From Klebsormidium nitens (Eukaryota; Streptophyta; Klebsormidiophyceae; Klebsormidiales; Klebsormidiaceae): a stretch of DNA of 64,000 bases. The stretch spans positions 1-64,000 of the forward strand of contig DF237080.1 in assembly GCA_000708835.1 (NCBI GenBank), given 5' to 3'. The notes under the pieces were generated by a model. That model worked only from the letters and a program-made list of their open reading frames with translations. It searched no databases and was not told where the DNA came from. Position 1 is the first letter of the stretch. Each line of letters opens with the position of its first letter. The position numbers and the translations under genes are program-made. Positions 10,501 to 22,500 of the stretch are shown here, one piece after another.

Positions 10501-13500
10501 AAGTCATCGCGAATCCCTTTTGCTTCGACTATAAGAGTTGGAAAAGAGACTCTGACCCGATTCCCCAGTGCGAAGTCAAACCGCTGGAATGTTGTCAATC
10601 TTGCACAAAGCGCTGCAGGCATTGCGTCCTTCAAGTCTTCACCCGGCGTCAGCGGAACCGGTTTTTCTGGCGACCGACGAGCACACTGGGCATTGCTCTT
10701 GTCGCCATTGTGACAGCCAGTTGCACGTCTGGATCTCGATTTCGGGCCTGCCCGTGCAGGTGTGCTTCTCACCCTCGTTCGCCGGGCAGCTGATCACGAG
10801 CGGGACGGGCCACATCCGCTTCTGGAAGATGGCGGCCACCTTCACGGGGCTCAAACTGCAGGTGCGCGCGCGGTACTTGGCTTACCGTTCCCCTGAGGTT
10901 TCAGCGGAGTCAAGGATTATTATGCTGTTTGTAAAACCGCATTGCTGGTTCTTTGGCAATCTTGTCATCTCGTCATCTTGTCATCATCTTATTCGAAGCT
11001 TTGAGTCCGCGTGGGCCGACTTAGTACTGAACTTTTGAGCGCAACCTTTGCGCCGTTATGCTCCAATAGAAACAAACGCCAGGTTGCAAATCTTGAGACC
11101 AATCTGGTTGATTGCCCTATACGAAATGGTAGTGGCATGGACGGTAACGACTTTGACGTCTATGCGTTACCAAGCCCTTGGAAGCTAGGAATCACAAGTC
11201 ACCTCGTTCTAACGAAGCCGGATAGAGTAATTAACATGTCGCTGGAAACTCTGGCCTTGTCTCGTCCGAGCTCAACTCCGTTTCGAATTTGCCTCCGCAG
11301 GGCCAACTGGGCAAGTTCGGCGCGGTTCCGCTGAGTGACATTTCCGGCTTCGTCGAGCTGCCGGACGGAAAGGTGTTGTCCGGCACGGAGTCCGGCAGGC
11401 TGCTGCTGTGGGACGGCGGCTTCATCAAGTGCGAGATTACGCGGCCCGGGGGGATCCCTTGCCACGTGGGCAACGTGGAGTGTGTCCAGCTGGACAGGAA
11501 GCGGCGGCAGCTGATCACGGCGGGGCACGACGGATACGCGCGCATCTGGGACTTCGATGTAAGCAGTCCTCTCCTTTTTGGCCAATGATTGCTTCCCTGA
11601 TTTAATCCGAAGCGGTTTGTGACGAAGACCAAAGTCCGCATTCAGAAATCGTTTGATTTGCTGCTTCTATGATTGGCTGAGGAAAAAAAACTCAGGAGAA
11701 GTAGATCCCTTGAATCCTGATCCTTTCCCAATCCGCGCGCGCAGGGACGGCCCAGACAGGGTCGACGACAAGCCGACGATTCATTCAGCCGATCTGAAAA
11801 GACCAAACACTCATTGCTGAAGGAACCGAAACCCCTTTCAACCCAAAAATATGGAAATCCTGACTCGGTTTCTTTCGCGCGTGCGCAGGCGCTGGACGGC
11901 GCGGACCAGGTGGACGACAAGCCGACGTTCGAGATGGCCCCCCTGGAAGAAAACTTCATTGGCGAGGGAGTGCGCTGCAAGACGCTGCTGCGCGAGCAGG
12001 ACCACTGGATTGTGCAGGTAGCGCGCGCGCATGAGAGGCCCTTATCGGAATGTTTCATTATGGGGGGAGAATTCACCCTGGAGATTGTAGATGAGGAAGT
12101 TAAAGTAGTGGCAATTTGCCTCACGCCGTAGTAGTCCAAAAAGCCGTGGTTGGTAAGCGGGCAACCTCCCTGTTGGACGAGGAGAGAGCGCTGATTGTGA
12201 GACTGGCGCACAGAACGCGGAGCAAAGCTTCATCATCACTTCGGGGCTATCTGTCTCTAGCCCGGACACCCGACATCCTGAAACCAAAAATCTACTGGGC
12301 CCAAACTGTCTCTCAAAGAGAAGAACGTTCAATCTCTCGCTTTCCAAGTCCAAGTCTCTTGGAAGGTTCCGTCGTCATTCCGTGCCCCGTTTTGCACCGT
12401 GGCTTCATCAGCTTGATTGTACAAGGTTGATTAACGATGATTAAATCGTCAACATTACGACATACAACCAAGCAATAATCAGAGTATTGACTTAAGTGAG
12501 TGCCTGGTCTGCAGGACGAGCGAGGCGCGGTGCTGCGCGTGGCGCTGCCGACGTTCCGCTCGACGCGCCTGCTGGAGTTCCACTCGGGGCCGATAACCGG
12601 GCTGGACACGCACCCGGGGGACCACGTGGTCGCAACTGCCGGGGAGGACGCCACGGTGAGCCTCTCGTTCAAAAACCCGAAAATGTTACTCCCTGCATAA
12701 CAAGTTTCCATACCCTAGTTTGCAGTCGCTGGCCCCTGAAGCGCCTCAAGTGCGATTTGAGAAAGTGTCGTCGGTTGGATCGAGGGCCCAAAATCGTGCC
12801 TGTTTGGAGCCCAATCCTCGGTACTCGATGGAGAAATAGAAGAGATCGCGCGTGCCAGTTGCTCTAGGGTTCGGCTTCAAAATCAGGAGGTTTATTCAAA
12901 GGAGCGCATCAATGCGGAAGTAGCGGCGGGTTAGAGGTGCTCCAAACTTCGGGTTAAAAAACTGTCCGATGTTCCAGCCCTGCTTGCGATGATGTATCAA
13001 AATAAGCCTGCGCGCGTACGTTCAGTATTGGAAGTGCATGATTTTGCGACAAAGCTTCGCCTTCTCTTTCTCCGGCTCCTTAACGCTGCCTTCGTACGCT
13101 GCCTTCGTTACTCATGAGTCCAACCGAATCACCACTTTCCTCCCTTCCCATCTACCAGGTCCGCTTGTACTCTTACATCGACGGCGCGCAAAAGCAGCTC
13201 CTGTGTCGCGCGTTCAACCGCGGCGCCCGCTGCTGCGCGTGGGCGCCTGACGGGCGGACGCTACTCGTGGGCTTTGCGGACGGCGTTCTGCGCGCGCTCG
13301 CGCGCGCGCCGGGCGCCTGGAGGCTCGCGCAGGTCGTCAAACCGCACACGGTGAGACCGCCGCCGCTGCGCGTTGCGCTAAAGAATGTCTGTTCAGGTTC
13401 GGATTCCCACGGAGGCCTGTCTGTTTGCAATGAGGAACATGGTCGCTCTCAATTTTGCAATCGGCGTCTCAGTGGCGCAACGCATCATCTTCAGGAGTCA

Positions 13501-16500
13501 ATACCTTCCGCTCAAAGCAGAACAGGATATCAGAAAGTCTCTCACTTCTGAAATTCCACCCTCGACGAAGCAGCATTGGCGCCGCACTTTACGGTCGACC
13601 GTTGGACCCCTTGTCTACCTGCGTTCCTCAACAGTGTTCTCAACTGCTTTTTCTCTTCCCCAGGGCGCTATCACGTGTCTGGCCCTTAGCGTCGACGGTC
13701 AGCACTTGGCCACCGGATCGGACGACGGCACAATTTTCTTCTTCCAAGCGGCTGAATCAGGCTGGAATCCTGTGGGGTAAGTCGTCGAGAACTCTTAGAT
13801 GTGAACGGTTCTCACAGATCTGGGGTCCCACGGTGTCAGTCTTGTACCGACCGCAGCGGATGTCTTTGTTCTGTAGTTTACGTGCAATCCTCATCGGCAG
13901 CCTCTATCTCCAGATAGACAAGTCTTCGGTGGTAACGGAGACAGGCTTAAAAAACAATGCTTAGCTGATGAGACTCCGGCCGCAACAAAAATAGAAACCA
14001 ACTCATTTTCCAATTTGAGTGTGAAGTCGATAAGATGCTGACAGCAGTCCTTTGCCAGGTATTTCGTGGCCCCTGGACCCGTCAGCTGCGCCACGTGGCA
14101 CGCGGACAGCCAGCGGCTTCTCGTCGGCTGCCGAAGCGGACACATCTCCGAAGTGACGAGACCTGGTTAGCGATCTGACCTCCTTGTTTCCTCTCTAATA
14201 GATAAGATCTCCGTGATTGAGAATCATGCTGTGATACCAAGAAAGTCCTCACGATTGGGAGGACTTCTCGGGTTTGTAAGGCTGAAGAGTTCACGGGTAA
14301 AAAGCGTGAGAAAGCTCTTAGAGGACGGAACTATGGGATGCTTTCATCGTCTTTCATAAAAGAAGCTCAGAGCATTCGACAGGACACTGTTTCCCCAAAG
14401 TATTTCACATCGTGACGTTTCGAGGTCAGCTGAATCTCGTAGCTCTTTTGCACCTGCTCTAGATCCTCTTATGTCCTCTTCAAGAGCTACTTGAACAATC
14501 AGATGTGAAGATAAACCCCGTCAAAAACGCCTCGAAGCAGATTATAAACGCATTCGTTCACGAAATGTGTTTTCGCTTAGTGCTTACAAAGGTTCCCTCT
14601 CCGCAGTTGGTAACGAAGACACCAGCAGAACCCTATCTCTGGACCTTCCCTCCACCACATTCAACTTTCTGGCGGCTCAACAAGCCGCGGCCGCCCGTGC
14701 CGCGGCCGCGGAGCGCGAGGCGGCCGCGAAGAAGCGCGCGGAGGAAAACCCCGACGGTCTCGCACTTGACGAAGAGCCTGCGCCGCCGGCCCCCCCCTCA
14801 CAGTCAGTGCCAGAGGACCCCCCCGCCGTGGGAGCGCTTTTGCGCCACGAGAAGAACCCTAATTTCTTCTACGTATCTTTCCGGGGGGAGAAGCATCCCG
14901 GCATGTACGTGTGTAACTTTTCGGGGGGGGAGATCGTCGAGCGAAAGTTGCTGGAGGCCGGGGGGCTGCGCGGGGTCAGCGTCTCGCGCGGTGGGCAGTT
15001 TTTGGCGGTTGGGGGCGAGGAGGGGAAAGTGAGGGTCCAGCCTTGGGGGAGCCCAGAGCGCGCGCGCGCGCAGGGCTGGCAAAGCCCCGCGCAAGACGGC
15101 GCGTGCCTGGCGGCCGCGAGCTTCGACGACGCGTTCCTGCTCAGCGGCGGCGCGAGCGGCGTGCTGCTGGTCCACCGGCTGAGCCTCGACGGGGTCGCCG
15201 AGCGGAGCTCCGTCCCCGACAGCGTTCCGGCGGAATCCTCGGGGCAGGAGCCGGCGGACATCACCGAGGAGAGCGCGTACAGTCTGGAGGACGCGAAGCA
15301 GAAGGAGGAGGCGGACAAGCTCCGCGCGGCCGCGCTGCGGCGGCAGATGAGCGTCAAGGAACAGCTGGCGGAAATCCGGCAGGAGCTCCGGGAGGAGATC
15401 GAGCGGAACCGGAACCTGCCCCCCGGACAGAGAGTTGCCCCGGAGGAGATGGAAGTGGATCCTGGGCTGCGAAGGTGAGGGAACGGGCGGCTCCGATTTC
15501 AGAAACCGACCTCCGATTCCGTACCAGACTTTTTCCTACACCTGGCTCTTCAGACGGGTAGCGGCATTCCTTCTTGGAGTTCGTTCTCAACTCAAATCAA
15601 CGCAGAGTCCTTTATTAAAAGAACTGCGGAGAGATTTTGCAATATCGAAGCTCCTTGAAAATCAAAGTATGGCCCACGAAGTTGTTGTCCTCTCCTCGCA
15701 GTATGATGGCCGCCGAGGTGGAGTCCCACGTGGCGCTCGCGCACCGGGAGCTAGAGTGGGAGACGGAGAAGGCGAACGTGGCGCTGGCGAAACTCCGGCG
15801 GCATTTCCTGGAACCTCTCGAGGTGAGACAATCGAGCGCTTCTATTGGACGAGTCCGGGATAGGTTGGTCTACAATCGAATTCCAGGCTGGTCTAGAATC
15901 GAATCCCCATAACCTCCGAATCCTCAATATTGTGAACTTGAGTACCTCGTCTGGTCTCTTCTTGCCCTGAATACCTTAAGATAGGTTCGATTCAATCAAT
16001 CGTGAGCTGATTTGAAGCTGCGAGCAAAGGGTGAAGAGACAGCGTCTTCCTTAGACTATCTGCCGGGTTATTTCCCATAATCTAGTGGCAAGATGGTCTT
16101 CTGAGCGGTTGGCTACGAGGAGTTTCAGTACTATTGTCGGAAGACAAAATCGTCGTCTTCTAAGCTTTGTGTTCCAACTTTTAACCGGTTCGTATTCTAT
16201 TATTGATCGATTCAAAATCGCGCGTGTGAGATCGCATCCTGTTTTTGTGCCACCTCAATCGAATCATCCATTTGTTTCCGCTGGTCGCTCACGGCGACTA
16301 CATTTCCCCTGTTCCTCAGACGGAGCGCATCGTCGTAGACGCTCTCTCCTCCGGCCGCCACGTGTCCACATTCCAGACCCTCCGCCTGAATGCCGACGTG
16401 CAAGCCGCGATCGCGGCTTTAGACGCGTCCGAGATGTTGCGGCGACAGCCCAGCATGATGACTCCGGGGAGCCGTCGCCGCACGCGGGAAGCCCAGGGGA

Positions 16501-19500
16501 TCCCTTCGCCGAGCTACCCCAATACGCCGTCCCCCCATCTAAACCACTCCGGGGAAAGCATCCGGGAAGTGCGCGAGGAGAGCGCGGCCGCGAAGCAGGC
16601 GCAGCGCAAGAAGCTGCGCGAGATGCGCGAGGTGCGCGAGCAGCAGTGGGCGGTGTTCAACAAGACGCGGCCGGACCCGGTGAGAAAATTTAGAGAGCTG
16701 AATACAGACGTGATGTCATAGCTGAATACAGACGTGATGTCATAGCAATTGTTGCGTCCCTCCGGTCTTGAAAAGATTGACAGATGTATGGAGAGCCTGC
16801 CAAATGAAAAACGAATCAGAGGGTTTTAACGGCGTGCTTGACAAGAGGTCTTAGCCTCATCAAGATTGCAAACATTCTTAAGATTGGATAATGCCGAGCG
16901 GTTTCAAATTGAGCGGAGAGAATGAAGCGCAAATCATAATCATAGCACGTACAGCGAAGACGCGAGATCCTGAATACGAGAAGCCGTAGACTTGGCCGCG
17001 ATTGAGACCGGAGTGATCACGCTCGCATATGGAAACCGGAGTGGGCCTACAACTTTAACTGGACATTTCCTTACGATTCCACCTCCATTCTTTGCAAGCC
17101 TGCGAGACCCTCAAGGCCCTTGCTCCGAACCAGATTACGCTCCCATATGCAAACAAGAACGAGTCAAAAGTCCTGGTAAATGCATCTACACAATACTACC
17201 TCCGGCGTACGCATTAGGAGAACCCGGCGCGATCCAGGCGGGGTGGGACTCGCTAGACTGTGCGAACAAGAACCTTTCAAATATTCAACGAGCGAAACAT
17301 CCAAAAACATTGGCTCTCTATGCGCAGGCATACGAGGACCCCACAGACCTGGCGGCGATCCAGGCGGGGTGGGAAAAGCTGGAGTATGCGAACTAGAATG
17401 GGAATGGTTTTTGAGTTTATTGTGTCTGATATGCGCAGGCGTACGAGAACCCGGCGGACCTGGCGGCGATCCAGGCTGGGTGGGACACGCTGGGCGACTT
17501 CAAGCTCAAGTCCGATCCGGAGTACATCGTTCCGGAGGCGCAGCGAATCGACGCCGGAAAGAAGCACGCCCAGATGCTGCGCCTCACGGAGGCCATGCAC
17601 CGCCACACGCGCGCGTTCAACCTGCAGGTGCTCAACCTGCGCACGCGTAGGGAGGGCGCGCGGGGCGCGCTCGAGGCGGACGTCGAGCGCGTGCGCGCGA
17701 TCAACAAGCTCCTGGGGTAGGAAACAAACGCGCGTTGTTCTTTTCATGTTTTAAAATCGTCGAACGCGAGTCGGGAGCTTTGATGCGGAGACACTAAGCA
17801 AGCGTCCGTTTCTTTCATGATTCTTATATGCCCACGTGCTTATCTTCTCAGTCATACTCGTTGAAAAGAAAAGCACTTGAAAGAGGCGCCTGATGCCATG
17901 GAAGCTGAAAATGGATCCATGGGTTTCAAGCCGCCCACGTTCAGCGCTCGGAGACCCCCATAGTGGGCATCTCGCTGAAGCCCACCTAAGCATCAAACCT
18001 GATTCAAGATCAATCTGTCTGGAACAATCACAACCAAGAGATTTTAATTCATCACGGCAGACACGCAGTTGAGTACTATTCGACATGTCCAAATAATCCA
18101 GGACAATGCCAGATCGACCAACACGGCTGATTTGGTTGCAGGCTGGAGGAGCCTCCGCTCTTCGAGTGGCACAGCAACGCGCGCGAGCGGCCGGAGGCGC
18201 GCGAGGAGGTGGGCGAGCGCGAGCTCGCGGAGTTCCGCAAGCAGCAAAGACAGGCCGCGCGCGACGCGAAGGTACGCGGCGCGAGCGCGCGCGTTCTGGA
18301 AGTTGCTGTTGATCCGTTTTAGCGGAACTTCTGTTTCAGCGTGTAGCAGCTGATAGGGGAACATTGACACCGCAGCTTTGCATTTCAAGTTCTCCCCAGT
18401 AAGTATGGTTCTGCTAATCTTCTATCTCCTGAGGTGATTTCAAGAAACGGTATGCTCAACTAACAAAGACTCCTCACTTCTTAAATGTCGCTGGCGCTTT
18501 CGTTTCATCTCCGCACTTGCACTTTGCGTGCTTTGCAATGAAATTTATCTGCGAAAATTTTCACCCCACTGGTCCTTTGATGAGCACGGCCTAATCAAAC
18601 TTTATTTCTGTGATGGTCGACTTGATACGGATGACTGGGTAGACTTTGATGCCGTGAGAAGCTCCAGCGTTTCGCCCTGTCGTACGTTTCTCCAATGTCT
18701 GGCTCTGTTACAAAAATAATTGTCAGGCATCCGCTAACGAGTCCGCCTTGCCTGATTCCCCAATTTTCTCATGCCGGGTACGTCATCGGATTACGTCATC
18801 TCACACCAAGTGGATCCCTTCTCTTTGCAGAACCAGGGCGGTAAAGGCCTCGGAGGCTTCGGCGGACAGGCGGCCTCGTCGCCCGAAGCCGACGCCGAAG
18901 AAGAGCCCGGGGTTCTTTCCCCGACCACTTTGAACACCGCGGAGCACGGCCCGGGGACCAAAGCCGGGTCCTCGGGGAAAGAGAACACGCCCCGGCGGGG
19001 GAAGAAGGGACGGGAGTACCGAAAGTCGGACCTTGAGGTAATGATCTCACTGCCTTTTGAAGTGCTGGCTGATTGATTATGGAAAAAGAGAACACGCACA
19101 TCCTGGTGCATTCATTTCTTGCTTATCAGCCGACGACCATTTCTGTTGCGTTTTTGTGACGGGTAGCCTCGCTTTGTCAAGTTGTGTCAGCTCTTCTGAT
19201 GTATTGCTTCGTTACTAACTCACTTACAATCAAATCGGAAGAGAGAGAGCTCTCTGGCCTAGGAACTACCACTGTTCAATAGTGCCCGTCTTAAGCCTAC
19301 GTTCAAGCAGCAAGAAGCTACCGAACGGCAGCAAGAAAGCACCACATACTCCGCCGTATACACTCTTTGAAGCGTTGACCCTGCTTTATCTTCGAATAGC
19401 AACATGTTGGTTTGCATAAGTCTTTGGCTTAAACCTCTGCGGCTCGCGCGGCAAGACGCTGCGGAAACGAGGCTGTCTTTCCAATACAATTTTAACTGAA

Positions 19501-22500
19501 AGATAAAAACAGCTTTTTCAAACCCTTCCTTAAACCCCGGCAGATCGCGGAGCAAGACGCGGCCGAGCGGCGGCTGCGCCACGAGAAGGCCGCGCTGGTC
19601 GCGAAGGTCGCGCGCGCGATTGCGGGGTTCGACGCTGACGTGGACCGGCTGCGAACGGAGAAGCTGTCGCTCAAGGCGAAACTTCAGGCCGCGGAGGGGC
19701 GCATGCTCGTGATGCAAAAGGTGACGTCATCTCATCTCCGCGCGCGCACCTTTCGGTCCAAAACATGCTTCTGGCTTGTCGTCTGTCCGGACATAAGTGG
19801 CTCAGTCGGATTCTGCGAGAAAGCCGCGATTCCGAGAGTATGTTTAAGGCTTTGGAGTATGTCGCAGGAGGACTTGTCTCGATTCCATGTTGATTAAGGG
19901 CCATGTTGACTAAGGAGGGCGCCCGGGGGACGGGTAGGGTTAGTTTGGGGGTTAGGGTGGGTACGGGTGCGGAGCGTGTTGAGTTTGGGTTTAGGTTTTG
20001 AGTTTTGTTCTGTCCCGAGCACTGTCCTTAGTCAACATGCTCTTAGTCAACATGAAATCGAAAAGTATGTCAAGAGGGCATTACGAACTATAAGCTAGTT
20101 GAATCCCGCCAGATTGCCAGCCAACCACTGAATGTCGTGACATCGTCTTCAGGAGCTGGATCTGCTGAAGGAGTTTGAGAAGAAGGACCATATGCTCAAC
20201 AGCAAGAGCGCCGCGAAGAAGGCAGAGCAAGAAGAACTCGGGGTGAGTTACAGACGCCTCGTGGACTCATTTTCCTGAAGCATGAGCAGTCTATGCTTAA
20301 CAGTCTCCATCTCATGTCCTAGAAACGGTATTTTATGATGTACTAGGGCTTTTTACCTGCAATCTTGTTCTTGATTCCCAAGGTCGTGCCGGGTTTTTGC
20401 ATCATGGTTTTGAGTCTAGCTGGCTTATGAGTGGGCGGACGTTCGGAAACGCTTTCTACACATCACCGGGACCAGAATTTGAACCGCTGTCCAAGTTGCA
20501 ACCGTCTGAAACCTAAATTCTCAGCACCCGACACTGCCGCAATCCTTGATAGGCTCACAGGATTGACACCTTGACGCCTTTCATGCCACGTGTCCTGCAG
20601 AAAAAGGCCGACGAGCTGGACGAAAAGCTGGAAGCCAAGCAAGCGGAGCTTTCCGCCGGAGCGGCGGCCAAGGCGGAGCTCCTGGCGGAATTCGACCGGT
20701 TGGTGGACCCGGGGCATTCACACCGGGAGGCGCTGCTGAAGGTTTACAATAAGAAGGTTAAGCGGGTCAAGAAGAAGGAGAATAACCGGGGCGCGGACGA
20801 AGATGAAGATGAGAGCGACGAGGAAGAAAGCGATGACGAGGATTTGGATGACGATGAGGTGAGGGGCTTCGCGGGGTTGTGGGCTGGGGTTTGAATTGGA
20901 AAATTTTGGTTTGCGATTTCGAGAGTGGGATTTGGAGTTTGAAATCCTGGGGTTTGAGGGCTGTCGTTCAGAGTTTGGTCCTGTCTGACCTTGGCGCGGT
21001 AATTTCGGGTGTGCCAAAATCCCTTTTCTTTCAATCTTGGCTTAGAAATTGACTGTAGAATCTCAAAGACGGACTCCCTACTTTGGTAGAAACGCCCGAA
21101 GGCTCACGGCAAACCAGGTTCTCGCAAAAGTAACGAAAATTTATTGATTTCTCTCGAAGTGTCTCCCATTCGGATCCATGTTAATGGCCCAAGCGCTGTG
21201 AGAGAGGGTTAGCCGCGGATCCTTTGTTAAACGGTCTCCACTGGTTTACTGACGCCATTTCCACCTATGTGAACCAGGAGGGCGACACGTGTCCTGCTGG
21301 TTGCGAGCGCGCGACCTTCGACAACGTGTGCCAGCTGCGCGAGAAGAAGCTCGATCAGGATGACCTCATCGCTGACGTCACCAAGGCCATGGAAGGTGCG
21401 CGAGACGTCAAGTGACTTGATCACCTGAGTAGACGATAGAGTGCGATTGGATCTCCACGAGAAGCTCCATCTGACGCAGTTGCTCTGTTAATGTACGCTT
21501 CCGCGGTTTGAAAGGAGTTGCAAAGGCTATGCAATCATACAAACTTTAGGAGCGGGGATACATGTGAGATATGTAATTCCATCTGACAATCAGGTTTACT
21601 TCAGGTATAGCCTGAGTTGCTACGTTTGTATCTTTGAAGCAAACCCAGCACTAGAGTCTTATTGTAGAACTGCCAGCCGAAATAAGCGATCGGCGCAGAC
21701 TAAGTTGCTACTTTTGCGTCTCAATGTACAGCCAAAGAATGTCCTCAAGCCAAACATATCCTGACCCCCGAGATTTCAAACCCCAACTCCTAAACTTAAA
21801 CCCCATCCCCTAGACCTTAAACCCCAACTCCCAAACCTTCAACCCCAACTCCTAAACCTTAAACCCCAACTCCCAAACCTTCAACCCCAACTCCTAAACC
21901 TTAAAACCCCAACTCCCAAACCTTAAACCCCAACTCCTAAACCTCAAACCCCGCTTTTCGCCGCCGCAGCGCTGAAGCGCGAGCAGGACGCGCTGGCCAA
22001 AAAGCTCAAGACGGTGGAGGCCGCGATGAAGGCCGTCGAAAAGGAGATGGACGACTTCCAAAAAGAGAAGCAGGGCGCGCTCAACCAGATCGACGTCGCG
22101 CTCACGCTCAGCCTGCACCAGGTAACCCTTAGCATTTGTCGTCGAACAAGCCAAATTCTTGTTGGAAGTGGTCGTTTATGAGAGTGGATTAGAGTAACGA
22201 CGAACTTGTGGGCGTCACAAATGATGGTAGGGATCGAAGCGCATGGCGATCTAAGTGTTTGGGGAATAATATGACAAATTGGCTTTGTTGTCATAAGACC
22301 ACGAGCCTTTTGACCGCCCTATGTCATGTTCAACCGCAGATGAGCAGAGACAAGATAAGATTTGGGATCATCGTTTCTGTCGCTCATAGCGAAGCAAACT
22401 TCGCTCGAAAGGAAATATGTACTGGATTAGAGACACGGACAGATTTGAGACTGGCGTGCAACTTCGGCGCTGTTCCTAAAGTTTCCATTTGTGCCTTTAT

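Noticed and set aside
16992-17396. 134-residue frame inside CFAP44 intron 14
   Set aside because: It is explained by the two extra copies of the exon 15 start; the remainder has no family resemblance, so I treated it as repeats and not as a gene.
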